A DNA stretch of 61,948 nucleotides from Sideroxydans sp. (GCA_028710605.1 JAQTTU010000014.1:1-61948); one strand, 5' to 3'; numbered from the stretch's first letter, positions 1-8,954 are shown. The notes: a model not told the origin generated them from the letters alone. Numbers and translations: made by a program.

Positions 1-119
1 CCAGACCGAGAAAGTCGCTAGACTGGAAATGCCCAGCCGAACTGTTTCTTCCTGATGGCGCTTTTGACTTTAAGGCTTACTGGGAAGGCAAACTTAACTT
101 TGTTGCACTTGGACTTTGA
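1..119 (+). mobile_element. C-terminal end of an IS30-like transposase (cut by window edge)
   Basis: The open frame from base 3 ends at TGA 117-119 and encodes about 38 residues. It contains RPRKSLDWKCPAELF, which resembles the C-terminal RPRK-LG-KTPAE block of IS30-family DDE transposases, and ends VALGL. The rest of the gene lies outside the window, so catalytic residues cannot be checked. The sequence just after the stop (TTGAAACCGCC) may belong to the right inverted repeat. The family call is from recall of the motif and is moderately sure. Confidence 0.5.
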
Positions 120-155
120 AACCGCCCTTTTCTAAAAATGGTATGGCGTGAAGAA

Positions 156-220
156 GCGCGTCAATAGGCGATCCGCATCATGCGCCGCATGGAAATGCCC
201 GTATTTACTGCCTTGCGGGC
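156..220. repeat. Family A palindromic repeat, copy 1
   Basis: The unit starts GCGTCAATAGGCGATC, continues through CATGGAAATGCCCGTATTTACTG and ends CTTGCGGGC. The two arms are imperfect reverse complements, so the unit can form a long hairpin. It sits just upstream of crcB. No fluoride riboswitch is recognisable in this leader. Confidence 0.8.
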
Positions 221-286
221 AAGGCGGGGTGTTGAAAAAGTGATTTTTGCCAGAGGAGAGCAGGTTGCGCCTGCTACAATTCGCTC

Positions 287-670
287 ATGACTTTCTACGC
301 TTTCATCGCAATCGGACTCGGTGCGGCCATCGGCGCGTGGCTGCGCTGGGGCTTGGGTTTGTGGCTGAATCCCGCGTTGCCAGATTTGCCGCTGGGTACG
401 CTTTCCGCCAATCTCGTTGGCGGTTATCTGATCGGTCTTGCGGTCGCTTTTTTCATGCAGCACCCCGGCGTTTCGCCGGAATGGCGCTTGCTCATCATCA
501 CCGGATTTCTCGGCGGACTCACCACTTTTTCCACGTTTTCGGCAGAGACGGTCACGCTGTTATTGCGCGGGCAGTATGCGTGGGGCACGGCGATTATCGT
601 GACCCACCTCGGCGGTTCGTTGCTGATGACGGTGCTGGGGATGCAGACGTTCAAATGGATGCAACAGTAA
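287..670 (+). CDS. crcB: Fluoride ion channel CrcB/FluC
   Basis: This 127-residue, four-helix membrane protein matches CrcB/Fluc fluoride exporters, which act as dual-topology dimers in the inner membrane and lower cytoplasmic fluoride. Visible family marks are Asn42 in the ANLVGG segment and [10 protein letters not shown] at residues 76-85, which carries the pore-lining Phe and Thr/Ser residues. The length is normal. No clear Shine-Dalgarno precedes the ATG, but TACAAT lies 7 bp upstream, so the mRNA may be nearly leaderless. The DUF190 gene 185 bp downstream is a common partner of crcB. Confidence 0.95.
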   Translation: MTFYAFIAIGLGAAIGAWLRWGLGLWLNPALPDLPLGTLSANLVGGYLIGLAVAFFMQHPGVSPEWRLLIITGFLGGLTTFSTFSAETVTLLLRGQYAWGTAIIVTHLGGSLLMTVLGMQTFKWMQQ

Positions 671-721
671 TCGCTTGCCAGTCAAATGATGTAAAAACAT
701 GACAAGATTTTGTCGTGAAAT

Positions 722-810
722 TTCACCCCATCCCCACCCCAGCCCTCCCCTTGAAGGGGAGGGAGCAAAGTTTCTCCCCCTTCAAGGGGGAGGTTAGGTG
801 GGGGATGGGG
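722..810. repeat. Family E repeat (CCCCTTCAAGGGGGAGG type)
   Basis: Two hairpins, CCCTCCCCTTGAAGGGGAGGG and CTCCCCCTTCAAGGGGGAG, are joined by AGCAAAGTTT and flanked by CACCCCATCCCC and GGGGATGGGG. The whole unit is palindromic. A nearly exact reverse-complement copy lies at 36784-36867. It separates crcB from the DUF190 gene. Confidence 0.85.
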
Positions 811-854
811 GAGGATGTGCTATTCCATTTTGGTTTCGGCTTAGGAGGCTCAAC

Positions 855-1172
855 ATGCAAACCGTCGTGCTCAAATTTTACGTCACCGAGAAACAACACC
901 ATCAGGGCGAGTTGCTGTACGAATGGTTGCTGCGTCTGGCGCAACGCCTGAAACTCCCCGGCGGTTCGGCCTTCCGCGCTGTCGCCGGATTCGGCAAACA
1001 CGGCAAGATGCACGAAGAAACTTTCTTTGAACTGGCGGGAGAGCTGTCGGTTGCGGTGGAATTTTTGTTGGGCGCGAGCGATGCCGACAAGCTCATCGCC
1101 GCGATCCGCGACGAAAAACTCGATCTGCAATTTGTGCGTTACTCGGTGGAGTCGGGCACAACGTTAAGCTGA
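855..1172 (+). CDS. DUF190 family protein (PII-like fold)
   Basis: This 105-residue protein matches the DUF190/COG1993 family, small proteins with a ferredoxin-like, PII-like fold often encoded beside crcB. The start at 855 is supported by TTAGGAGG seven bases upstream and by the usual N-terminus MQTVVLKFYVTEKQ. An upstream in-frame ATG would add residues encoded by the family E repeat and is rejected. Typical elements are the G-AFRAVAGFGKHGKMH stretch and the C-terminal LQFVRYSVE. A role in fluoride response is suggested only by gene neighbourhood. Confidence 0.85.
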   Translation: MQTVVLKFYVTEKQHHQGELLYEWLLRLAQRLKLPGGSAFRAVAGFGKHGKMHEETFFELAGELSVAVEFLLGASDADKLIAAIRDEKLDLQFVRYSVESGTTLS

Positions 1173-1188
1173 CTGGCTACACGTTTTT

Positions 1189-1235
1189 GTAGGTCGGGTT
1201 TTAACCCGACGAGTCGGGCTGAAGCCCGACCTACA
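1189..1235. repeat. Family D repeat (TAGGTCGGG...CCCGACCTAC)
   Basis: Two small hairpins, GTCGGGTTTTAACCCGAC and GTCGGGCTGAAGCCCGAC, are bounded by GTAGG and CCTAC. The unit could serve as a transcriptional barrier between the convergent DUF190 gene and the H1-like gene. Related copies lie at 15200, 30442, 32477 and 35264. Confidence 0.85.
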
Positions 1236-1252
1236 AGACCCCGGATGAGGTT

Positions 1253-1618
1253 TTATTTCCCCGCCAAAAACTCGCTGATCTCGGCTTCCGCCGCGATCCA
1301 GTAATCCAGCGCCCCGCCCTTGAAATTATTCCTCTCGGCCAGGAAATACGCGGCATCCTGCACCATGCGGTAACGTTCTTCCGCTGTCGGCGGTGGAGAG
1401 GATTTCTTCGGGGTAGCTTTGGGCGCGGCAGCTTTTTTCGGAGCGGCTGGTTTGGCGGCGGGCTTTGCTGCTGTTTTGGTGGCGGCGGGTTTTTTCGCCG
1501 GAGCCGCCTTGGCGACAGGGGCGGCTTTTTTCACCGCTGCAGTTTTGGCGGTTGTCTTGGTGGTCGTTGCTGCGGTTTTTTTTGTTGTTGCAGCAGAAGA
1601 AGTCTTGGAGGTTGCCAT
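1253..1618 (-). CDS. Histone H1-like Lys/Ala-rich protein with C-terminal DUF2934
   Basis: The first 75 or so of 121 residues are low-complexity Lys/Ala/Thr/Pro repeats (AKKPAATKTAAKPAAKP), as in AlgP/H1-like bacterial DNA-binding proteins. The last 45 residues (EERYRMVQDAAYFLAERN to WIAAEAEISEFL) match the DUF2934 domain. The basic tail probably binds DNA or RNA non-specifically. The combination is common in environmental proteobacteria. ATG 1618 is preceded by AAAGGGAATAACC. Confidence 0.8.
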   Translation of the reverse strand: MATSKTSSAATTKKTAATTTKTTAKTAAVKKAAPVAKAAPAKKPAATKTAAKPAAKPAAPKKAAAPKATPKKSSPPPTAEERYRMVQDAAYFLAERNNFKGGALDYWIAAEAEISEFLAGK

Positions 1619-1704
1619 GGTTATTCCCTTTCAAGAAAACGCGTCAGTGTTTGCGCGAAATTTGATTGTACACACAACACGCTGCGCGATGCTGTAACTT
1701 TTTG

Positions 1705-2517
1705 TTACAGCGAAAATATCCCGCCGGGACAGGACTGCGCTTGTTCCAGGCGCGACAGCGTGGGCAGCAAATTGAGCCCGGTTTTTTCTTTCATTGCCAG
1801 CGCTTGTTCTTTCAGTTCATCCAGGTTGATTTCAATTTTTTCTCCGGTCGCCGCGAGCGCGATCACGTTGCCGCTGTCGCAGGAAGGAAAGGCCAGCGCG
1901 CGCTCGTCGAACGAGGAGCGGATGCGCTCGAAACTGGTTTTGTAACCGCGACTGCGCCCCAGCAGATTCACCGCCAGAATGCCGTTGTTGTTCAGCCGCG
2001 CGCGGCACATCTGGTAGAACGGCAGCGTGTCCAGCGCACCGGGGCGCGCGTCTTCATCGAAGCCGTCCACCAGAATCAGATCGAATTTATTTTCGTTTTC
2101 GGCGATGAATTGCGCGCCGTCCGCGATCACGATGTTCAGGCGCAACGGATCGTCTGGCAATTTGAAAAACTGCCGTGCCGCCGCCACCACGCGCTCCTCG
2201 ATCTCCACCACCGTCAGCTTTGCCAGCGGGAAATTGCGATACAGGAATTTGGTGAGCGATGCCGCACCGAGGCCGATCAGCAGCACCTTGCGCGGGTAGC
2301 AATTATTCGTGCGCAGTACCCGCGAGGGGTACGCCGGTGGGTGCCCGGCGGCTGCGCCGCCACCCTCCCGCAGCAACAGGCTCGCCATCATCTCCTTGGT
2401 GTATTCAAGCTCAAGATTCCAGGGGCGCGCGATGCGCATCGAGCCTTGAATCCAGTCGGAACCAAAATGCAAAGAGCGCACGCCGGCCTCTTCTCGGATG
2501 TCGATAGAAAAACTCAT
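1705..2517 (-). CDS. Spermidine synthase-like methyltransferase-fold protein
   Basis: This 270-residue protein has the Rossmann-fold core of the SpeE family: KVLLIGLGAASLTKFLYRNFP (about 77-97), VVEIEERVV, the acidic LVDGFDED loop and GILAVNLLG. Stand-alone versions in proteobacteria are often of unknown substrate, so true spermidine synthesis is not assured. Residues of about 51-73 (GGGAAAGHPPAYPSRVLRTNN) interrupt the usual link between the EY-K-MM helix and the KVLLIG strand. They are encoded by a GC-rich inverted repeat and look like an in-frame insertion. It lies 3 bases beyond the stop of the DUF2937 gene and is probably cotranscribed. Confidence 0.75.
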   Translation of the reverse strand: MSFSIDIREEAGVRSLHFGSDWIQGSMRIARPWNLELEYTKEMMASLLLREGGGAAAGHPPAYPSRVLRTNNCYPRKVLLIGLGAASLTKFLYRNFPLAKLTVVEIEERVVAAARQFFKLPDDPLRLNIVIADGAQFIAENENKFDLILVDGFDEDARPGALDTLPFYQMCRARLNNNGILAVNLLGRSRGYKTSFERIRSSFDERALAFPSCDSGNVIALAATGEKIEINLDELKEQALAMKEKTGLNLLPTLSRLEQAQSCPGGIFSL

Positions 2518-2519
2518 AG

Positions 2520-3056
2520 TCAGGGATTGGTGGTTGAAGAAAGATTTTTCGGAGGGGAAAGTTTTGCGTAAGCGAAACGAGCCAGCGCGAACAGCAATTC
2601 CGCCAGCAACAGCATGGCCAGCGCAGCCGATGCGCCGAACAGCAGTGCATCCTGGTTCAGCGGCACGGCATAACTGTATTGCTGGCGCGCCTCATCCAAT
2701 ATTTCGCGGTCGCCGCGCAGCAACACATGCAGCGCCTGCATGGGCAGGCTGGCCTGCATCGCGGCCATATCGGCTTCAAAGCGCAACTTGCGCTCGACCA
2801 TTTTTTTGATCGCCGACCCTTCTTCCTGAAACGGTCCGGCATCGCTGTTGAGATGCAGTTCGATGAGCTTGTTGATGTCGCCGCCGAAATACTTGGCAGC
2901 GACTTCCTGAAACGGTTGCAGGTTGACGGTCACCTCGCGCAAATGCGCATCCAGACGCTTCTGGTATTGATCGACGAAATTCGGAACCTGTAGTCCGATC
3001 AACAGCGAGACGCAGGCGACGATGACGATCAGGTAGCGGTAGAGGATGGCGGTCAT
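2520..3056 (-). CDS. DUF2937 family membrane protein
   Basis: This 178-residue protein has one hydrophobic helix near the N-terminus (YLIVIVACVSLLIGLQVP), a hydrophilic middle, and a second helix near the C-terminus (LLFGASAALAMLLLAELLFAL). The arrangement and the VPNFVDQYQKRLDAHL segment fit DUF2937, whose function is unknown. The start at 3056 forms an ATGA overlap with the nnrD stop, suggesting translational coupling. An in-frame ATG further upstream would overlap nnrD by about 40 bp. Confidence 0.75.
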   Translation of the reverse strand: MTAILYRYLIVIVACVSLLIGLQVPNFVDQYQKRLDAHLREVTVNLQPFQEVAAKYFGGDINKLIELHLNSDAGPFQEEGSAIKKMVERKLRFEADMAAMQASLPMQALHVLLRGDREILDEARQQYSYAVPLNQDALLFGASAALAMLLLAELLFALARFAYAKLSPPKNLSSTTNP

Positions 3057-3964
3057 TGGGAAATCCATTGATTCAGCAACCAGCGTGCCCATGCCGTTAC
3101 CTCGGTCGCGCTCATGCCCAGCGTGGCCTGCTGCTTCGCCAGTTCATCGCCCGCCGCGCCGTGCAGATGCACGCCGAGCAGCAGCGCTTCATCAGCGCTC
3201 AAGCCTTGCGCGATAAATGAAGCGATCATGCCTGCCAGCACATCGCCCATGCCCGCGCTGCTCATACCGGGATTGCCGGTGTGGTTGATATATAGTTTGC
3301 CGTCGGACGTGGCGCAGATACTGCCCGCGCCTTTCAATACCGCGCTGCCGCCCAAACGTTTGGCGAGTTTGAGCACCGCAGCAGGGCGATCCTTTTGAAT
3401 ATCTGCCGTGCTGCAAGCCAATAAACGCGCGGCTTCGCCGGGATGCGGCGTGCAAACATGTGCTGCCTTGCGCGTATGCAACATGCCGCGCAGATCGGGG
3501 CGCTGCGCGATGAGGTTCAGCGCATCGGCATCCAGCACCAGCGGTATGTCGAGCAGCAGCGCGTCGTACAACAGCTTTTGCGCGGCGGGGCTTTGGCCGA
3601 GGCCGCAGCCGATCAGTAAAACTTCACCCACACTCACAGCAGGCGAGTGATGCAGAACCCTCTCCCCCCGGGAGAGGGCAGGGTGAGGGAGTCTTTGCAA
3701 GGCATCAGATGCCGAATGCAACATCAACTCCGGCTGCGCCAAATCCACCACCGGCGCGTTGTCCGCCAGCAGCCCGACATGCACGCAACCCGCGCCCATT
3801 TGCAACGCGGCGCGTCCGGCCAGCAGCGCCGCGCCCACCATACCGTTGGCTCCGCCAAACACGGTCACCGTGCCGAACAGGCCTTTGTGGCTATCCACAG
3901 GGCGCGGCTTGAGGAAGGCGGCGACTTGCTTTTGCGTGATGACGGGAGTTTTTGTGTTCATCAT
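3053..3964 (-). CDS. nnrD: ADP/ATP-dependent NAD(P)H-hydrate dehydratase
   Basis: The protein repairs damaged (hydrated) NADH and NADPH. It is the carbohydrate-kinase-like domain of the YjeF family without the epimerase domain. Markers are KGLFGTVTVFGGANGMVGAALLAGRAAL (about 28-55), LDADALNLIA, CTPHPGEAARLL, VLKGAGS and the NPGMSSAGMGDVLAG nucleotide-binding loop. Residues 89-108 (RLPHPALSRGERVLHH region) are encoded by a family E repeat at 3656-3692 and have no place in the family alignment as I know it. The start overlaps the toxin stop by ATGA. ATG 3961 is an equally possible start. Confidence 0.9.
   Translation of the reverse strand: MMNTKTPVITQKQVAAFLKPRPVDSHKGLFGTVTVFGGANGMVGAALLAGRAALQMGAGCVHVGLLADNAPVVDLAQPELMLHSASDALQRLPHPALSRGERVLHHSPAVSVGEVLLIGCGLGQSPAAQKLLYDALLLDIPLVLDADALNLIAQRPDLRGMLHTRKAAHVCTPHPGEAARLLACSTADIQKDRPAAVLKLAKRLGGSAVLKGAGSICATSDGKLYINHTGNPGMSSAGMGDVLAGMIASFIAQGLSADEALLLGVHLHGAAGDELAKQQATLGMSATEVTAWARWLLNQWISQ
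3656..3692. repeat. Family E repeat inserted in frame in nnrD
   Basis: ACCCTCTCCCCCCGGGAGAGGGCAGGGTGAGGG is a palindromic unit of the CCCTCTCCC/GGGAGAGGG type seen between genes at 12767 and 46349. Here it is translated, without a stop, as LPHPALSRGER within nnrD. It falls in a variable loop before the VGEVLLIGCGLG strand, which would tolerate extra residues. Confidence 0.8.
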
Positions 3965-4254
3965 GAAGTACGGTTTTTCCAATAACCGGGACGGCGTTTG
4001 AAATGCGCATAGGCCACGATCAAAACTTCGTTTTCAAAGATGTGGTAAATAACGAGATAGGGGTAGCGGCGTAAAGGGAAGCCGCGCAAGCCGCCGGACA
4101 TCGGTTTCCACGCCAGCGGGTATTCGACGATGAGCCGTTTGGCTGCTTTGATTTCATCCATCAATGCCTGCGCAAACATGGGGCTGATGTTCGCGTAGTG
4201 TCCGAGCGCCTCATCCAGTTCGTCCAGCGCCGGAGATAACTCGCGGATATTCAT
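3961..4254 (-). CDS. RelE/ParE family toxin of a type II TA module
   Basis: This 97-residue protein has the ParE/RelE pattern: an N-terminal helix pair (ELDEALGHYANISPMFAQALMDEI), then GLRGFPLRRYPYLVIYHIFENEVLIVAYAHFKRRPGYW, where the FPLRRYPY-IYH and H-KRRPGYW segments are hallmarks. Members either cleave ribosome-bound mRNA (RelE) or poison gyrase (ParE); sequence alone does not settle which. It overlaps the antitoxin stop by ATGA and the nnrD start likewise, so the TA pair and nnrD form one operon. Confidence 0.88.
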   Translation of the reverse strand: MNIRELSPALDELDEALGHYANISPMFAQALMDEIKAAKRLIVEYPLAWKPMSGGLRGFPLRRYPYLVIYHIFENEVLIVAYAHFKRRPGYWKNRTS

Positions 4255-4484
4255 TTCAAGCCGTATTTATTGCTCATGAGTTGCATTGCCTCAGCGGAAT
4301 CCAGCGCTTTGATTTCGCCTCTTTGATAGGCTTCCAGACGATTTTTACATTCCAGATTCCAGGCCGACTCCCATTCCGGGTCGGTCGGGTTCACCATCTC
4401 GTACAGCGCTTCCGTCAACACGGCCTGATCTTCCGGCGACAGGCTTCTGGCTTGTTTTACCAGTGATTCGACTTGAGTATTCAT
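4251..4484 (-). CDS. Addiction module antitoxin (TIGR02574-like)
   Basis: This 77-residue acidic protein fits the 'addiction module component' antitoxins: QARSLSPEDQAVLTEALYEMV, then WNLECKNRLEAYQRGEIKALDSAEAM. It would neutralise the adjacent RelE/ParE toxin. The start at 4484 is chosen because AAGGAG lies seven bases upstream; an upstream in-frame ATG would run into the purL promoter region. The gene is divergent from purL. A second, decayed locus of the same type is at 42915-43420. Confidence 0.85.
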   Translation of the reverse strand: MNTQVESLVKQARSLSPEDQAVLTEALYEMVNPTDPEWESAWNLECKNRLEAYQRGEIKALDSAEAMQLMSNKYGLK

Positions 4485-4558
4485 AACATGCTCCTTGGTG
4501 TCGGACGGAAATTCTACGCTATCCATTGCCCCGGCAACGTGGCGGACGGGGCGCATAG

Positions 4559-4564
4559 TATAAT
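4559..4564 (+). promoter_or_regulatory. Probable purL -10 element
   Basis: TATAAT lies 34 bp before the purL start, in the 113-bp divergent gap with the TA operon. No good -35 is visible at 16-18 bp spacing, so the assignment rests on the -10 match only. Confidence 0.4.
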
Positions 4565-4597
4565 CGCCGCCTCGTTATTTCATCGCACCAACTCGCC

Positions 4598-7500
4598 ATG
4601 TACCGCACTTCAATAGGTAAACCCGCTCTCTCTTCTTTCCGTCTCGAAAAACTGCGCGCCGCGCTGAATGCCGCTGTAACAGGGGTCACTCTGGAAGATA
4701 CCCGCCACTGTTATTTCACCGAACTGTCCGCCGCGTTATCGTCCGCCGAAGTCGCGCTGCTGAACCGTTTGCTCGGCATAGCCCGGGATGCCGGTGAGCC
4801 GGAGTGCGCGGATATGGCGCAGACGCTGCTGGTGGTGCCGCGCCTCGGCACCATCTCGCCGTGGTCGTCCAAAGCCACCGACATCGCCAGACATTGCGCA
4901 CTGCCGCAAGTGACACGCATCGAGCGCGGCGTGATTTTTTACCTGAAGAGCAAAAGCGGCAAGCCACTGAGCGCCGCCGAACAACAAGTCGTGCTGCCGT
5001 TGTTGCACGACCGCATGACCGAATCGGTGATCGCCGACATCGACGGCATCGAAGAGCGCATTTTCAAGCACGGCACGCCGCAACCGCTGTCTTCGGTGGA
5101 TATTCTCAAGGGCGGCAAGGATGCGCTGGCCGCCGCCAACCGCGAACTGGGGCTGGCACTTTCCGCCGACGAAATCGACTATCTGGTGGAGAATTTCAGC
5201 AAGCTCGGGCGCAATCCCACCGATGTCGAACTGATGATGTTCGCGCAAGCCAACTCCGAACATTGCCGCCACAAAATTTTCAACGCCGATTGGATCATCG
5301 ACGACGAACAGCAAGCCATCTCGCTGTTCGGCATGATACGCAACACGCACAAGCTGCATCCGGCAGGCACGGTGGTGGCGTACTCCGATAACTCTTCCGT
5401 CATCGAAGGTGCCGAGATCGAACGCTTCTATCCGCGTGCCGGCGGCGAATACGCATTCAGCAAGGAGCTCACTCACACGCTGATGAAAGTGGAGACGCAC
5501 AACCACCCGACCGCCATCGCGCCGTTCGCGGGCGCAGCCACCGGTTCGGGCGGCGAGATACGCGACGAAGGCGCGACCGGTTCCGGCTCCAAACCCAAGG
5601 CGGGTTTGGTCGGGTTCTCGGTTTCCAATTTGAATATTCCGGGGTTTGTGCAGCCTTGGGAAGCTGATCCCTATGGCAAGCCGGGGCGCATCGCCTCGCC
5701 GCTGCAAATCATGATCGACGGTCCTTTAGGCGGCGCGGCATTCAACAACGAATTTGGTCGCCCGAATCTGACCGGTTATTTCCGCACGTTTGAAGAATCC
5801 GTCAACGGCGAAATGCGTGGCTACCACAAGCCCATCATGCTGGCGGGCGGCGTGGGCAGCATTCGCGCAGAGCACACGCACAAACACGATTTGCCGACAG
5901 GCGCGGTGCTGATCCAGTTGGGCGGCCCCGGCATGTTGATCGGCCTAGGCGGCGGTGCTGCATCCAGCATGGATACCGGCGCTAACGCGGAAAACTTGGA
6001 CTTCGATTCCGTGCAGCGCGGCAACCCCGAGATGCAGCGCCGTGCGCAGGAAGTCATCGACCGCTGCTGGCAACTGGGCGACAACAATCCGATTCTTTCG
6101 ATACACGACGTGGGCGCGGGCGGCGTGTCCAACGCGCTGCCGGAGCTGGTGCACGGCGGCGGCAAGGGCGCGCGTTTCGAGTTGCGCGCCGTGCCGAACG
6201 AAGAGCGCGGCATGTCGCCCATGCAAATCTGGAGCAACGAAGCGCAAGAGCGTTACGTGCTGGCGATCCCGGCGCAGCGCCTGGACGAATTCGCCGCGAT
6301 GTGCGAGCGCGAGCGTTGCCCGTTCGCCGTGTTGGGCAAGGCGATCAACGAAGATCAACTGATCGTGCATGACGAGGAATTCAACAACAACGCGGTGGAT
6401 ATGCCGCTGTCCGTGTTGCTCGGCAAGCCGCCCAAAATGACGCGCAAAGTGCAACGCGAAAAAGTTTCGCTGCCGAAGTTCGACACCAGCAATATCGTGT
6501 TGCAAGAAGCCATTGAACGCGTGCTGCGTTTGCCATCGGTGGCCGACAAAACTTTCCTGATTTCCATCGGCGACCGCACCGTGGGCGGCCTGACCGCGCG
6601 CGACCAGATGGTCGGTCCGTGGCAAGTGCCGGTGGCCGATGTGGCGGTCACGCTGATGGGTTACAACACAAATTTGGGCGAAGCTTTCGCGCTCGGTGAA
6701 CGCACGCCCATCGCCGTGCTCAACGCGTCGGCCTCCGGTCGCATGGCCATCGGCGAATCCATCACCAACATCGCCGCCGCGCAGATCGAAAAAATCGGCG
6801 ACATCAAACTCTCCGCCAACTGGATGGCCGCCGCCGGACACCACGGCGAAGATGCTGCGTTGTTCGACACCGTGAAAGCCGTAGGCATGGAGCTGTGCCC
6901 GCAACTGGGCATCAGCATCCCGGTGGGCAAGGATTCGATGAGCATGAAGACAAGCTGGACAGAGCCAGCCACTCAGTCCCTTCCCTCAGGCAGGGGGAAG
7001 GCTAGGATGGGGGTTGAAGCGTCAGGGAATAGCCAAACTTCTACCCCCACCCTAACCCTCCCCCTGCAAGGGGGAGGGGATGGTGCGGTGGTGAAGAAGG
7101 AAGTTATCGCGCCGCTGTCGCTGATTGTCACCGCCTTCGCGCCGTGCAGCGACGCGCGCAAAACACTCACACCGCAACTCGCCGCCGACACCGATACCGC
7201 CGTGCTGTTGTTTGACTTGGGCTGTGGCAAGAACCGCATGGGCGGTTCGGCGCTGGCGCAGGTCTATAAACAAATCGGCGATGTCGCGCCGGATGTGGAC
7301 GATGCAAAGAAGCTAAAAGCCTTCTTCAACCTGACCCAGAAATTCAACCGCGAAGGCAAGCTGCTGGCTTACCACGACCGCTCCGACGGCGGCATGCTGG
7401 CCGCGTTGTGCGAGATGAGTTTCGCCTCGCACATCGGTCTGGATATTCGTCTGGACGAATGCAAAGGCGACGACCTCGATGTCTTGTTCAACGAAGAGTT

Positions 7501-8689
7501 GGGTGCACTGGTGCAAGTGCGCAATGCCGATGTGAACTACATCATCAAACAGTGCGCCGACGCGGGTTTGAGCCACGTGGTTGAAGTGGCGCGCCTCAAC
7601 ACCAAGGGCACGCTCAATATCACACGCGGCAAGACCAAGCTGTTCAGCGACAATGCCATCGCGCTGCGCCGCCTCTGGTCGGAGACGACATACCAACTGC
7701 AAAAACTGCGCGACAATCCCGCTTGCGCTCAACAAGAATTCGACCGCACGCTGGACGCGAAAGATGCGGGGCTGCATGTGAAGCTGACTTACGATCCGAA
7801 TGAATCACCTCTTTCGTCCCTTCCCCCAGGCAGGGGGAAGGCTAGGATGGGGGTTGAAGCGTCAGGGAATAGCCAAACTTCTACCCCCTCCCCAACCCTC
7901 CCCCTGCAAGGGGGAGGGAGTATGTTGTCCCGCCCAAAAATGGCCATCCTGCGCGAGCAAGGCGTGAACGGACAGGTGGAAATGGCCGCCGCGTTCGACC
8001 GCGCCGGATTCGCCGCCGTCGATGTGCACATGAGCGACATCATCAGCGGTCGCGTGAAGCTGGCCGATTTCAAAGGCGTGGCGGCGTGTGGCGGATTCTC
8101 TTACGGCGACGTGCTGGGTGCGGGCGAGGGCTGGGCGAACTCCATCCTGTTCAACCCCAGAGCGCGCGACGAATTCGAAGCCTTCTTCAAACGCAACGAC
8201 ACCTTCGCGCTCGGCGTGTGCAACGGTTGCCAGATGATGAGCAACCTGCACGAGATCATCCCCGGTGCAGAAAACTGGGCGCACTTCGCGCGCAACCAGT
8301 CGGAACAATTCGAAGCGCGTTTCGTCATGGTGGAAGTGCAACCCTCGCCGTCCATTTTGTTCGACGGCATGGCCGGCAGCCGCATGCCCATCGTCGTGTC
8401 GCACGGCGAAGGCTATGCCGACTTTAGCGGCAAGAAACAGAAAGCCGCGCTGGTCACGCTGCGCTATGTCGATCACAACGGCAAGCCCACCGAGACCTAT
8501 CCGCTCAACCCCAACGGCTCGCCGCAAGGCATCACCGGACTCACCACACCGGACGGCAGATTTTCCATCATGATGCCGCACCCCGAACGCGTGTTCCGCG
8601 CCGTGCAGAACTCTTGGTATCCAAGCGAATGGCAAGAGAACGGCGCATGGCTGCGCATGTTCCAGAACGCGCGGAAGTGGGTGGGGTGA
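4598..8689 (+). CDS. purL: Phosphoribosylformylglycinamidine synthase with two repeat insertions
   Basis: This single-chain FGAM synthase makes FGAM from FGAR, ATP and glutamine in purine synthesis. It has an N-terminal domain, two AIRS-like synthase halves ([41 protein letters not shown]) and a C-terminal class I glutamine amidotransferase with Cys1208 (GVCNGCQM), His1328 and Glu1330 ([10 protein letters not shown]). At 1363 residues it is about 68 longer than E. coli PurL (1295). The excess is explained by two near-identical in-frame inserts at about residues 794-828 and 1074-1108, both encoded by family E-type repeats. The first lies in the second synthase half and the second in the linker to the glutaminase. 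All key residues remain, so the enzyme is probably active. Confidence 0.97.
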   Translation: MYRTSIGKPALSSFRLEKLRAALNAAVTGVTLEDTRHCYFTELSAALSSAEVALLNRLLGIARDAGEPECADMAQTLLVVPRLGTISPWSSKATDIARHCALPQVTRIERGVIFYLKSKSGKPLSAAEQQVVLPLLHDRMTESVIADIDGIEERIFKHGTPQPLSSVDILKGGKDALAAANRELGLALSADEIDYLVENFSKLGRNPTDVELMMFAQANSEHCRHKIFNADWIIDDEQQAISLFGMIRNTHKLHPAGTVVAYSDNSSVIEGAEIERFYPRAGGEYAFSKELTHTLMKVETHNHPTAIAPFAGAATGSGGEIRDEGATGSGSKPKAGLVGFSVSNLNIPGFVQPWEADPYGKPGRIASPLQIMIDGPLGGAAFNNEFGRPNLTGYFRTFEESVNGEMRGYHKPIMLAGGVGSIRAEHTHKHDLPTGAVLIQLGGPGMLIGLGGGAASSMDTGANAENLDFDSVQRGNPEMQRRAQEVIDRCWQLGDNNPILSIHDVGAGGVSNALPELVHGGGKGARFELRAVPNEERGMSPMQIWSNEAQERYVLAIPAQRLDEFAAMCERERCPFAVLGKAINEDQLIVHDEEFNNNAVDMPLSVLLGKPPKMTRKVQREKVSLPKFDTSNIVLQEAIERVLRLPSVADKTFLISIGDRTVGGLTARDQMVGPWQVPVADVAVTLMGYNTNLGEAFALGERTPIAVLNASASGRMAIGESITNIAAAQIEKIGDIKLSANWMAAAGHHGEDAALFDTVKAVGMELCPQLGISIPVGKDSMSMKTSWTEPATQSLPSGRGKARMGVEASGNSQTSTPTLTLPLQGGGDGAVVKKEVIAPLSLIVTAFAPCSDARKTLTPQLAADTDTAVLLFDLGCGKNRMGGSALAQVYKQIGDVAPDVDDAKKLKAFFNLTQKFNREGKLLAYHDRSDGGMLAALCEMSFASHIGLDIRLDECKGDDLDVLFNEELGALVQVRNADVNYIIKQCADAGLSHVVEVARLNTKGTLNITRGKTKLFSDNAIALRRLWSETTYQLQKLRDNPACAQQEFDRTLDAKDAGLHVKLTYDPNESPLSSLPPGRGKARMGVEASGNSQTSTPSPTLPLQGGGSMLSRPKMAILREQGVNGQVEMAAAFDRAGFAAVDVHMSDIISGRVKLADFKGVAACGGFSYGDVLGAGEGWANSILFNPRARDEFEAFFKRNDTFALGVCNGCQMMSNLHEIIPGAENWAHFARNQSEQFEARFVMVEVQPSPSILFDGMAGSRMPIVVSHGEGYADFSGKKQKAALVTLRYVDHNGKPTETYPLNPNGSPQGITGLTTPDGRFSIMMPHPERVFRAVQNSWYPSEWQENGAWLRMFQNARKWVG
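6976..7080 (+). repeat. Translated repeat insertion 1 in purL
   Basis: The segment starts CCCTTCCCTCAGGCAGGGGG and ends CCCTCCCCCTGCAAGGGGGAGGGG, so each end is a small hairpin. It encodes the [19 protein letters not shown] region, [12 protein letters not shown] and their connection without a stop. It is nearly identical to the copy 840 bp downstream, apart from a few substitutions. Confidence 0.9.
7816..7920 (+). repeat. Translated repeat insertion 2 in purL
   Basis: This is the same unit as at 6976-7080, in the same orientation and reading frame, and it encodes [19 protein letters not shown] followed by [12 protein letters not shown]. It falls between LTYDPNES and [14 protein letters not shown], the junction of the synthase and glutaminase domains. 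Confidence 0.9.
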
Positions 8690-8710
8690 AAAATAAAGAG
8701 GAAAGAAAAA

Positions 8711-8737
8711 AGACGACCGCAGGGTCGTCTTTTTTTG
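8711..8737 (+). terminator. Rho-independent terminator of purL
   Basis: AGACGACC and GGTCGTCT form an 8-bp stem with loop GCAG, followed by a T run and preceded by an A run. It lies 22 bp after the purL stop. Confidence 0.92.
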
Positions 8738-8830
8738 TCGGGTGATTATATTTTCCGACCAGTTTCATTCGTGCGATGTGGATGTGGTTGGTCATAAATT
8801 TTTCCCGGAAAATTCATTAGCCAATAACAT

Positions 8831-8954
8831 CGTCATTCCCGCGAAAGCGGGAATCCAGTTGATTGAATACGCCCCGCGAAGCGGGACAATACCAAGCTCT
8901 TGTCCGCTTCGCGGAATGTTTTTTTGCTGGATTCCCGCTTTTGCGGGAATGACG
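8831..8954. repeat. Family C compound palindrome (GTCATTCCCGC)
   Basis: The outer arms CGTCATTCCCGCGAAAGCGG and CGCTTTTGCGGGAATGACG enclose an inner pair around CCGCGAAGCGG and CCGCTTCGCGG. The 124-bp unit recurs at 11693 and 22132, with a half copy at 15095. It fills most of the gap between purL and the sheath gene. Confidence 0.88.

Noticed and set aside
120-286. Possible fluoride riboswitch before crcB
   Set aside because: The leader is filled by a family A repeat, and the conserved fluoride aptamer core is not visible.
5945-6904. Long antisense open frames across purL (also across lon, clpX and tig)
   Set aside because: They are shadows of high-GC codon use; they lack ribosome sites and known domains, and the sense genes are certain.
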